Positions 1-5,850 of a stretch of 10,020 nucleotides of DNA are shown piece by piece (position 1 is the stretch's first letter; each line of letters begins with the position of its first letter). This DNA is from DASRTE01 sp035316885. Its GTDB lineage: Bacteria > Actinomycetota > Actinomycetes > Jiangellales > Jiangellaceae. The stretch lies in assembly GCA_035316885.1 (NCBI GenBank), contig DATHII010000302.1, forward strand, positions 1-10,020, given 5' to 3'. Below the pieces are notes generated by a model, which was not told the DNA's origin, did not search any database, and worked only from the letters and a program-made list of their open reading frames with translations. The translations under genes and the position numbers were made by a program.

Positions 1-2
1 CC

Positions 3-341
3 GATCCCGCTTCGACCCAAGCGACGCGCGAGGCCACGAAGGTCGCCTTCGACTCGTTCCACCATTACCTCGGGGTCGGGATCGGCGAGTGCCTCGGCTA
101 TCTCCTCACCGGAGCATGGAGTCTGCTGGTCGGCGTGGCGATGCTCCAATCGTCCACATTCGAGGCGTGGCTCGGTTGGCCGGGGATCATCATCGGTCTC
201 TTCCTTGTCGTCGGGTCCCTCGAGTTCGTCGGCCGCTTCGAGGAGCAAGGCTGGAGGCTCGCCGGCGCGATCGTCCCGATCACCTACATCGCCTGGTCGC
301 TATGGCTCATCCTCTCGGGACTCGTACTTCTGGTCGGGTAG
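3..341 (+). CDS. C-terminal part of a multipass membrane protein, DUF4386-like (5' end outside the window)
   Basis: The reading frame is open from the left edge to a TAG at 339-341, giving the last 112 residues of a longer protein; the real start lies upstream. Three hydrophobic segments are visible: about residues 28-47 (LGYLLTGAWSLLVGVAML), 55-73 (a WPGIIIGLFLVVGS stretch) and 84-111 (AIVPITYIAWSLWLILSG). Short polar loops separate them and the chain ends in the membrane (LVLLVG). The G-E-x-x-x-Y-x-x-T-x-x-W pattern and the W-L-G-W-P-G turn resemble the C-terminal half of DUF4386 proteins, integral membrane proteins of unknown function. That family call is from memory of the pattern and is moderate; the membrane nature is clear. 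It converges on the MBL hydrolase gene, with 68 bp between the two stops. Confidence 0.6.
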   Translation, partial: DPASTQATREATKVAFDSFHHYLGVGIGECLGYLLTGAWSLLVGVAMLQSSTFEAWLGWPGIIIGLFLVVGSLEFVGRFEEQGWRLAGAIVPITYIAWSLWLILSGLVLLVG

Positions 342-409
342 GCACCGAGGACGGGTGAGGCGACGCCTTGCGCGGCATCGCGTTTCGAGTTCACTCGCCA
401 GTGTGGTAT

Positions 410-1196
410 CTACTCGCCTCGCGGGTGACCCACGAGTGGTACGACGAGGTCCTCGTCGGCCAGCAGGATGTCACCGTCGAAGCGCGCCGAGGCCTCGAGC
501 CGCGAGACGGTCCGGTCGATGCCTGGCCAGAAATGCGTCAGCATCAGCCGATGCACCCCGGCCCGCCGCGCCCACAACCCGGCGTCCGATGCTCGCAGGT
601 GATAGCGCGGCTGCGTCGGCTCACGGAGCACGCCGATCCCCTTGGCCTGGCCCGTGGCCTCGACGATGAACAGGTCGGCGTCGGCGCCCAGGGCGGCGAG
701 CGCGTCATCGGGACCGGTGTCGCCCGTGTACGCCACCGTCACGTCCGGCGCCGTCAGCCGGATGCCTGCGTTCGGGACGTAATGCGGCAGCATCACCGTG
801 GAATGGGCCCACCTCGTATGACCCGGGCAGGTCGTTCACGTCGAAGACGTCGGCCAGGTCTCCGTCCGGTTCGAGCGGACGCAGCCGGCTCATGACGCCC
901 GGCGGGCAATAGAGCGGCAGCCGTGGGAGCCGCTCGGGCGCGAAGTACCGCACCCGGTACAGGCCGTGCAGGTCTACACAGTGATCGGGATGCTCGTGAG
1001 TCACCACGACAGCGTCGACGTCACCGTCCGGACAGTAGGCCAGGAGCCGCGGAAGCGTCGCGTACCCGAGATCCAGGACCAGACGGAATCCGTCGTACTC
1101 GAGCAGGAACCCGCTGGCCGCGCGGCCGGCTTCCGGCCATGCGCCGCAACTGCCGAGGACGGTGAGGCGGCGTGCGACCGGCGCGTCCTCAACCAC
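410..1196 (-). pseudogene. MBL-fold metallo-hydrolase, interrupted by a frameshift near 795-803
   Basis: Two adjacent minus-strand frames encode the halves of one protein. The N-terminal part has the opening LTVLGSCGAWP, then LVLDLGY, then the zinc motif THEHPDH (H67, H69, D71, H72 from the GTG at 1196). It stays in frame to YEVGPFH (about 798) and then becomes meaningless. The C-terminal part continues in the neighbouring frame from about 796: MLPHYVPNAG, then VAYTGDTG (the metal-bridging Asp), YHLRASDAG and LTHFWPG (last metal His), ending with TAG at 410. Joined, they give about 260 residues, a normal length for actinobacterial hydrolases of this RNase Z-like MBL group; the substrate is unknown. 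The join needs a net +1 or -2 base change, and the junction looks a few residues short. The start is uncertain: GTG at 1196 overlaps the leuA stop, and GTG at 1229 is the longer option; neither has a clear SD. It could be a true pseudogene or a sequencing indel. Confidence 0.75.
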
Positions 1197-2943
1197 CCGA
1201 CGAACGGTTGACGGCGCTGACGACGGCACGCAGCGACGCGGTCAGGATGTTCGGGTCGATGCCCACGCCCCAGTACACCTCCCCGCCGATCGCGCACTCG
1301 ACGTACGCCGCCGCACGCGCGTCGGTGCCCGACGACAGCGCATGCTCGGCGTAGTCGAGGACCCGGATGTCGTACCCGATCTCGCCCAGGGCGTTGACGA
1401 ACGCATCGATCGGACCGTTGCCGATGCCGGTCAGGAGGTGGCGCTCCCCACCGATATAGACACCGACCTCGAGCGCGTCGCGCTCGCCGGCCGCCGAGGA
1501 GGTGTGGACGGAGTTCAAGGCCAGCGGCGCCGCCCGGTCGAGGTACTCGGCCCGGAAGATCTCACCCATGCGCCCAGGCTCGATCTCGCCGCCCTCGCCG
1601 TCGGTCACGCCTTGGACAACGCCTGAGAACTCGATCTGCAGGCGTCGCGGCAGGTCGAGATGGTGCTCGGCCTTCATGACGTACGCGACGCCGCCCTTAC
1701 CGGACTGCGAGTTGACGCGGATCACCGCTTCGTAGGAGCGGCCGACGTCCTTCGGGTCGATCGGCAGGTACGGGACCTCCCAGCGGACGTCCTCGAGCGC
1801 GGTCCCGGCCTCCTTGGCGTCGTGCTCGAGTGCCTCGAAGCCCTTCTTGATCGCGTCCTGGTGGCTGCCCGAGAACGCGGTGAACACCAGGTCCCCGCCG
1901 TAGGGGTGCCGCTCGTTCACCGGGAGCTGGTTGCAGTACTCGACCGTGCGGCGGATCTCGTCGATGCCGGAGAAGTCGATCTGCGGGTCGATGCCCTGGC
2001 TGAACATGTTCAACCCGAGTGTGACCAGGCACACATTGCCCGTGCGCTCGCCGTTGCCGAACAGGCAGCCTTCGACCCGGTCCGCGCCGGCCAGCAGGCC
2101 CAGTTCGGCGGCGGCGACGCCGGTGCCGCGGTCGTTGTGAGGGTGCAGCGACAGCACGAGCGACTCACGCCGCGGCAGGTTGCGGTGCATCCACTCGATC
2201 GAATCGGCATAGACGTTGGGCGTCGCCATCTCGACCGTGGCCGGCAGGTTGACGATCATCTTCCGGTCCGGGGACGGGTCCAGTACCTCCACGACCTGGC
2301 CGCACACGTCGAGGGCGAAGTCGAGCTCCGTGCCGGTGTACGACTCGGGCGAGTACTCCCAGTAGATCTCGGTGTCCGGTGTCATCGTCCCGGCGTACTT
2401 CTGGGCCACGCGGGCCGCGCTCGTGGCGATGTCAGCGATGCCGTCGCGGTCGAGCCCGAAAACCACCCGGCGCTGCAGGATCGACGTCGAGTTGTAGAAG
2501 TGCAAGATCGCCGAGCGAGCCCCACGCAGCGACTCGAAGGTGCGCTCGATCAGCGGCTCTCGGCACTGGGTGAGCACCTGGATGACGACATCGTCGGGAA
2601 TCTGGTCGCCCTCGATGAGCTGACGCACGAAGTCGAAGTCCGTCTGGCTCGCCGACGGGAACCCGACCTCAATCTGCTTGTAGCCCATCGCGACGAGCAG
2701 GTCGAACATCCGCTTCTTGCGTTCGGGACTCATCGGGTCGATCAGCGCCTGGTTGCCGTCGCGCAGGTCGACGGCGCACCACTGCGGCGACACGTCGATC
2801 CGGCGGGTGGGCCAGGTGCGGTCGGGCAGTCCGACCGCGATCTGTTCGTGAAAAGGGCGGTAGCGGTGCAGCGCCATCCCGGACGGCTGCTGCGCCGGCG
2901 GGCAACTGACCGATTCGGGACGGACGGGTGCGGACTCGCTCAT
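1189..2943 (-). CDS. leuA: 2-isopropylmalate synthase
   Basis: First committed enzyme of leucine biosynthesis: condenses acetyl-CoA with 2-oxoisovalerate to 2-isopropylmalate in the cytosol. The 584-residue protein has the long LeuA architecture. A TIM-barrel catalytic domain carries LRDGNQAL (60-67, catalytic Arg and metal Asp), YKQIEVGFPSASQTDFDF (88-105) and HPHNDRG (267-273, metal-binding His pair), then GNGERTGN. A linker follows, and then the C-terminal leucine-binding regulatory domain (about 440-575) with IGNGPIDAFVNAL and an AYVECAI strand. Feedback inhibition by leucine is expected from the family. The ATG at 2943 is chosen because GAGGAG lies 8 nt upstream. A GTG at 2967 would add 8 residues, but the SD would then be inside the gene. 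It is preceded by a leucine-rich leader peptide (3015-3062), so expression is probably leucine-responsive. Its stop overlaps the start region of the MBL hydrolase gene. Confidence 0.97.
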   Translation of the reverse strand: MSESAPVRPESVSCPPAQQPSGMALHRYRPFHEQIAVGLPDRTWPTRRIDVSPQWCAVDLRDGNQALIDPMSPERKKRMFDLLVAMGYKQIEVGFPSASQTDFDFVRQLIEGDQIPDDVVIQVLTQCREPLIERTFESLRGARSAILHFYNSTSILQRRVVFGLDRDGIADIATSAARVAQKYAGTMTPDTEIYWEYSPESYTGTELDFALDVCGQVVEVLDPSPDRKMIVNLPATVEMATPNVYADSIEWMHRNLPRRESLVLSLHPHNDRGTGVAAAELGLLAGADRVEGCLFGNGERTGNVCLVTLGLNMFSQGIDPQIDFSGIDEIRRTVEYCNQLPVNERHPYGGDLVFTAFSGSHQDAIKKGFEALEHDAKEAGTALEDVRWEVPYLPIDPKDVGRSYEAVIRVNSQSGKGGVAYVMKAEHHLDLPRRLQIEFSGVVQGVTDGEGGEIEPGRMGEIFRAEYLDRAAPLALNSVHTSSAAGERDALEVGVYIGGERHLLTGIGNGPIDAFVNALGEIGYDIRVLDYAEHALSSGTDARAAAYVECAIGGEVYWGVGIDPNILTASLRAVVSAVNRSSGG

Positions 2944-3062
2944 TAGTGCGGCTCCTCGCCGGGTCACTTCTGGCGCGACCGGCAGCGCAGGACCACCGCG
3001 GCGAGGGCGCCGGTCTAGCTGGCCCCGCCGCGGCAGAGAAGGAGGAGCTCCACAGGCCGCAT
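2944..3062 (-). promoter_or_regulatory. Putative leuA attenuator (leader ORF plus alternative RNA pairings)
   Basis: The 5' leader of leuA contains the leucine-rich ORF 3062-3015 and two mutually informative pairings. First, GCTCCTC at 3048-3042, made by the leader's Leu codons, is the exact reverse complement of GAGGAGC at 2957-2951, the leuA SD. Second, GACCGGC at 3015-3009, starting on the last base of the leader stop, is the exact reverse complement of GCCGGTC at 2983-2977. A ribosome stalled on the Leu codons would keep the first element away from the SD and leave leuA open. A ribosome that finishes would let the Leu-codon segment close the SD. There is no U-rich terminator, so translational rather than transcriptional control is favoured. 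The pairings are read directly; the mechanism is inferred. Confidence 0.55.
3015..3062 (-). CDS. leuA leader peptide (15 aa, four consecutive Leu codons)
   Basis: A short ORF, ATG at 3062 to TAG at 3015, encodes MRPVELLLLCRGGAS. The four successive leucine codons (CTC CTC CTT CTC) directly upstream of a leucine-biosynthesis gene are the signature of an attenuation leader peptide, in which ribosome stalling at scarce Leu-tRNA is read out by RNA structure. Actinobacterial leuA genes are known to carry such leaders. No SD is visible. The -10-like TAAGCT at 3076-3071 sits 8 nt upstream of the ATG, so the message may be leaderless, starting at or next to the ATG. The stop is 71 nt from the leuA ATG. 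Confidence 0.8.
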   Translation of the reverse strand: MRPVELLLLCRGGAS

Positions 3063-3070
3063 GGGGCGAG

Positions 3071-3076
3071 AGCTTA
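3071..3076 (-). promoter_or_regulatory. Candidate -10 element for the leuA leader transcript (TAAGCT)
   Basis: TAAGCT matches the actinobacterial TAnnnT -10 pattern and lies 8 nt before the leader-peptide ATG, which would place transcription start at about 3062-3064. No good TTGACA-like -35 is visible 16-19 nt further upstream (the sequence there is CAGGTGT), so this rests on position and a short motif only. Confidence 0.35.
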
Positions 3077-3142
3077 GGCGATCACTCGCCGGAACACCTG
3101 ACCGGTTCTCACCATGCGAGACCGTCCCCGGGGCACCTGCGG

Positions 3143-3715
3143 TCATGGCACCGGGAACTTCGCCGTGTCGACCTGGACGACGAACGGGGCCGGGAGTGTG
3201 ACCGTCTGGCCGAACGCCACCCGTTCTGCGTTGGCGTACTCGCCGTCGGCCGGAGCCGCGAACAGGGTGGTCGCGGGACCATCGGCATCCCACGGGTCGA
3301 TGAGCAAGTAGAGAGGAACACGACCGTGCGCGTAGGCCCACCCCTTTGCCGTGCGGTCGTGCCGGGCGTTGCTTTTCGAGGTCACCTCGACGACGAGCAA
3401 GGCGGCCGCGGCGGGCACGGAGTACGTCGCACCCTCGAGCGCCTGTCGTGGAATGACCACGAGATCGGGCTCATACAACCTTCGCAGGTGTGGGAAGGAG
3501 AGCCCGAGCCGCTGATAGACGGCGACTGAGGGCAGAACCGCGGGGTGCAGTCGCGTCTGCACGGCCTCGACCACGGACGTGTGCTGCACCGTCGGTGGCG
3601 GCGTCACCGTGATGCCCTCCTCGGTGATCTCGGCGTGCCAACCCTCGGGCACGTCGAGCTCGCGCCAGGCCGCGTAGAGCGAGTCCCAGCTCCAGTCCTG
3701 TTCGACGGTGGCCAT
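3143..3715 (-). CDS. Uma2-family (DUF820) putative PD-(D/E)XK nuclease-fold protein
   Basis: 190 residues, the usual length of the Uma2 family, which is abundant in actinomycetes, cyanobacteria and other multicellular or environmental bacteria. The order of motifs fits: an N-terminal helix (WDSLYAAWRELDVPEGWHAEI), a TPPP strand turn, HTSVVEAVQTRL, then YEPDLVVIPR (Asp84), LLVVEVTSKSNARHDR (Glu110) and the C-terminal VPLYLLIDP strand. PDLVV and EVTS supply the acidic residues expected of the nuclease-like active site. The family has the restriction-endonuclease fold, but the biological role is not established, so 'endonuclease' is a fold-based name. ATG at 3715 is preceded by GAGGGG at 5 nt; a GTG two codons earlier overlaps that SD. 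It sits alone between era (66 bp upstream) and the leuA leader (80 bp downstream). Confidence 0.85.
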   Translation of the reverse strand: MATVEQDWSWDSLYAAWRELDVPEGWHAEITEEGITVTPPPTVQHTSVVEAVQTRLHPAVLPSVAVYQRLGLSFPHLRRLYEPDLVVIPRQALEGATYSVPAAAALLVVEVTSKSNARHDRTAKGWAYAHGRVPLYLLIDPWDADGPATTLFAAPADGEYANAERVAFGQTVTLPAPFVVQVDTAKFPVP

Positions 3716-3781
3716 GCGCACCCCTCAAACCTAGTCCGCAGCTGATGGACCGACGATGTCCCGGACGGAGGCTGTGGACAA

Positions 3782-4711
3782 CTAGAAACCGAGCTTGCGG
3801 AGCTGCTTGGGGTCGCGCTGCCAGTCCTTGGCGACCTTGACGTGAAGGTCGAGGAACACGGGCGTGCCGAGCAGGCGCTCGATCTGTCCCCGTGCGTTCG
3901 TGCCGACATCGCGCAGGCGCGCCCCGGAACGCCCGATGACGATCGACTTCTGGCTTTCACGCTCGACGTAGACGTTGACGTGCACGTCGAGCAGGGGACG
4001 GTCAGCCGGGCGGTCCTCGCGAGGGATCATCTCCTCCACCACCACGGCGATAGAGTGCGGCAACTCGTTCTGGACACCCTCGAGGGCAGCCTCGCGGACC
4101 AGCTCCGCGACGAGAGTCTCCTCGGGCTCGTCGGTGAGCTCCCCCGCCGGGTACAGGGCCGGCCCCTCCGGCATTTGAGCGAGCAGCAGGTCGGCGAGGA
4201 CGTCCAGCTGGTCACCCCGCGTGGCTGAGACCGGCACGATCTCGGCCCAGTCGACGTTGACGTCCGCGCCCAAGCCGGCGACAGCGGACAGCTGGACCGC
4301 TAGCTGATCCGATCCCACCAGATCGGATTTCGTCACCACCGCGACCTTCGCTGTGCGGCCGATCTTGGCGATCTCGGTCGCGATGAAGCGGTCACCGGGC
4401 CCTACCTTCTGGTCGGCGGGTACACAGAAGCCGATCACATCGACCTCGGCCCACGTCGTCCGGACGACGTCGTTGAGCCGCTGGCCAAGCAGGGTGCGCG
4501 GACGGTGCAGCCCCGGTGTGTCGACGAGCACGAGCTGACCGTCGTCGCGGTGCACGATGCCGCGGATAGCGTGCCGCGTGGTCTGGGGCTTGGTCGAGGT
4601 GATGGCGACCTTGTCGCCCACGAGTGCGTTCACGAGGGTCGACTTGCCGGCGTTGGGACGGCCGACGAAGCATGCGAAGCCGGACCGGAACGCGGCACCG
4701 TCCGTCGGCAC
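3782..4711 (-). CDS. era: GTPase Era
   Basis: Ribosome-assembly GTPase that binds the 3' end of 16S rRNA and supports 30S maturation, found in cytosol and at the membrane. All G motifs are visible: G1 GRPNAGKST (17-25), G2 around T44 in QTTRHAIRG, G3 DTPG (64-67), G4 TKSD (127-130, Thr replacing the usual Asn) and G5 SAT (162-164). The C-terminal KH domain has the VIGRSGARLRDVG loop (GxxG) and ends in the typical QLRKLGF tail. At 309 residues it is normal length. GTG at 4711 is the start: an in-frame TAG lies two codons upstream, and GAGAGG is 9 nt before the GTG. In most actinobacteria era directly follows the deaminase-like gene; here a divergent SMR/TetR cassette separates them, so era must have its own promoter in the 4712-4890 interval. 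Confidence 0.97.
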   Translation of the reverse strand: MPTDGAAFRSGFACFVGRPNAGKSTLVNALVGDKVAITSTKPQTTRHAIRGIVHRDDGQLVLVDTPGLHRPRTLLGQRLNDVVRTTWAEVDVIGFCVPADQKVGPGDRFIATEIAKIGRTAKVAVVTKSDLVGSDQLAVQLSAVAGLGADVNVDWAEIVPVSATRGDQLDVLADLLLAQMPEGPALYPAGELTDEPEETLVAELVREAALEGVQNELPHSIAVVVEEMIPREDRPADRPLLDVHVNVYVERESQKSIVIGRSGARLRDVGTNARGQIERLLGTPVFLDLHVKVAKDWQRDPKQLRKLGF

Positions 4712-4897
4712 CGGCTAGGCCCTCTCGCCGATCACCGCGGCGTCATCGGCACCGATGGTCTCCACATGATCAGAATAGCCTTCGACCAGTCCGATTCACA
4801 GCACGGACCGAGTCGGTACATCAGCGCACTGATGATACGGACGTACAGGATTTCTGGTACGATCGTACCAGTTGTTGAGTGATCGGAATTGACTGTC
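4712..4897. promoter_or_regulatory. Divergent intergenic region between era and the SMR gene
   Basis: This 186-bp gap holds no gene I can support and is noticeably less GC-rich than its surroundings. It must drive era leftwards and the SMR/tetR pair rightwards. Towards era, TATTCT (complement of 4772-4777) is the best -10 candidate, with no strong -35. A 14-bp inverted repeat, CATCGG-CA-CCGATG, lies at 4744-4757 between that element and the era start. Towards the SMR gene, TACGAT at 4858-4863 is the best -10 and sits inside the 18-bp palindrome listed separately. An imperfect inverted repeat (CATCAG-CGCA-CTGATG, 4819-4834) and four GTAC half-sites (4816, 4843, 4857, 4865) lie upstream of and across it. 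Confidence 0.5.
4854..4871. promoter_or_regulatory. Perfect 18-bp palindrome, likely operator of the adjacent TetR regulator
   Basis: CTGGTACGATCGTACCAG reads identically on both strands. It lies 27 bp before the SMR start codon and contains TACGAT (4858-4863), the best TAnnnT -10 candidate for the SMR/tetR transcript. A dyad of this size overlapping a core promoter, upstream of an operon that encodes a TetR-family repressor, is the standard layout of a TetR autorepression site. Direct binding is inferred, not shown. Confidence 0.65.
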
Positions 4898-5224
4898 ATG
4901 GCATGGGTCCTGGTGATCGTCGGCGGTCTGTTCGAAACTGTCTTCGCGGTCTGCCTGAAGGCCTCCGACGGCTTCAGCAGGCTCTGGCCGACGGTCGGGT
5001 TCGTCGTTTCAGTTGCTATCAGTATGGGGCTGCTCGGTCTCGGACTTCGCGAGTTGCCCGTCGGCACGGCCTACGCGGTGTGGACCGGAATCGGTGCGGC
5101 GGGTACCGCCGTCGTGGGCATGCTGTTCCTCGACGACCCGGCGACGCTGCTCCGGATCAGCGCGATCCTCCTCATCGTCGGCGGTGTCGTCATGCTCAAC
5201 CTCGCCGGCGGATCGGCGCACTGA
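4898..5224 (+). CDS. SMR-family transporter, Gdx/SugE-type (guanidinium exporter-like)
   Basis: 108 residues with four transmembrane helices (about 2-20, 29-49, 56-76, 82-103), the standard size of a small multidrug resistance protein; these work as antiparallel dimers exchanging protons for a cationic substrate. Aligned by eye with E. coli Gdx (SugE), the register is gap-free: the coupling Glu13 in GLFETVF, K21, GFSRLWP (25-31), S42 and the LPVGTAYAVWTGIG segment with Y59 and W62 are all present. This places it in the guanidinium-exporter subtype rather than the EmrE-like Qac subtype. One binding-site position differs: Phe16 where Gdx proteins usually have Trp. ATG at 4898 is preferred over an in-frame TTG at 4889; the SD is weak (GGA 10 nt upstream). 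The tetR start follows the stop by 2 nt, so the two are co-transcribed and the TetR protein probably controls this exporter. Confidence 0.9.
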   Translation: MAWVLVIVGGLFETVFAVCLKASDGFSRLWPTVGFVVSVAISMGLLGLGLRELPVGTAYAVWTGIGAAGTAVVGMLFLDDPATLLRISAILLIVGGVVMLNLAGGSAH

Positions 5225-5226
5225 CC

Positions 5227-5814
5227 GTGGCGTCCACGGCCCGTGGCGAGCGCCGGCGCGCGACCCTCGTCGACGCCGCCGCCGCGATCTTGCTCGTCAA
5301 GGGTCTGGAAGGGGTCAGCCACCGCGCGGTCGCCGAGAAGGCTCGGGTGCCGCTCGGAGCCACGACGTACTACTTCAGCACACTCGACGACCTGCGGCGC
5401 GCCGCAGCCGACCGGATCGTCGGACGCGAGCTCGTTCGCATGGAGCGCGCGGTGGCCCAGGTGCGTCCCCGGAGGCGCGGTTCCCGCGCCACCGCCGCCG
5501 CGGTCGTCGACCTGCTGACACCGGGCAGCCGCTCAGACGTGGTCGCGTGGTACGAGCGATACGTCAGATCCGCGCGAGAGCCGTTGCTCCGTGAGGGCGC
5601 CCGCGCTACCAATGAGGCCGCATGCCGCCACGTCGCCACCGTCCTGGAGCGGTCGGGCTGGAACGGCGCGGTGCCGGCCCACGTCGCGCTCGCCCTCGTC
5701 GACGGCTCCGTCGTCGGAGCGCTCGTCGAGGGCGCCGCGATCGCTCGGGTCCGCGCGGCCGCCCGCGACGCCCTCATGGTGCTCCTGAACCTCTCCGTCG
5801 GGGCCGTGCGGTGA
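5227..5814 (+). CDS. TetR/AcrR-family transcriptional regulator
   Basis: 195 residues, typical of one-component TetR regulators: an N-terminal helix-turn-helix that binds a palindromic operator and a C-terminal ligand-binding and dimer domain. RRRATLVDAAAAILLVKGLEGVSHRAVAEKA leads into the recognition helix region VPLGATTYYFSTLDDL (about 41-56), the classic TetR HTH ending with the YYF signature. The C-terminal half is helical, Ala/Arg/Val-rich and not assignable to a named ligand class. GTG at 5227 lies 2 nt after the SMR stop, implying translational coupling; no clear independent SD is present. The probable target is the 18-bp palindrome at 4854-4871, making the pair a self-regulated exporter module. 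The gene ends 6 bp from the convergent deaminase-like gene. Confidence 0.93.
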   Translation: MASTARGERRRATLVDAAAAILLVKGLEGVSHRAVAEKARVPLGATTYYFSTLDDLRRAAADRIVGRELVRMERAVAQVRPRRRGSRATAAAVVDLLTPGSRSDVVAWYERYVRSAREPLLREGARATNEAACRHVATVLERSGWNGAVPAHVALALVDGSVVGALVEGAAIARVRAAARDALMVLLNLSVGAVR

Positions 5815-5850
5815 CACCCGTCAGGTCGTCAGCGTCAGCCGCACAGCCCC
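5800..5850. terminator. Long inverted repeat across the convergent 3' ends, candidate bidirectional terminator
   Basis: GGGGCCGTGCGG (5800-5811) pairs with CCGCACAGCCCC (5839-5850) with one C/A mismatch. The stem extends inwards by TGAC (5812-5815) with GTCA (5834-5837) across one bulged G, leaving an 18-nt loop. Both stop codons (tetR TGA at 5812-5814, deaminase-like stop at 5821-5823) fall inside it. No U-tract follows on either strand, which is common for actinobacterial hairpins, so the terminator role is plausible but not certain. Confidence 0.5.

Noticed and set aside
357..420. GAGGCGA ... TCGCCTC inverted repeat between the convergent DUF4386-like and MBL genes
   Set aside because: Only 7 bp with a 50-nt loop and no U-tract; too weak to call a terminator.
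1660..2946. Long plus-strand ORF (428 codons) antisense to leuA
   Set aside because: It mirrors leuA codon for codon, with biased Asp/Val/Arg-rich composition typical of antisense frames in high-GC DNA; leuA itself is unmistakable.
2941..2967. GTG at 2967 as the leuA start (592 aa)
   Set aside because: The strong SD GAGGAG would lie within the coding sequence; the ATG at 2943 is 8 nt after it.
3015..3341. 108-codon minus-strand ORF ending at the leader-peptide stop
   Set aside because: Only its last 15 codons (MRPVELLLLCRGGAS) make sense; the rest is a shadow frame within the Uma2 gene and the intergenic region.
4815..4890. Guanidine riboswitch upstream of the Gdx-like gene
   Set aside because: I looked for paired ACGR-loop hairpins (mini-ykkC) and for the ykkC core. 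The only strong dyad here is a perfect palindrome that cannot form an ACGR tetraloop, and a TetR gene offers a better explanation.
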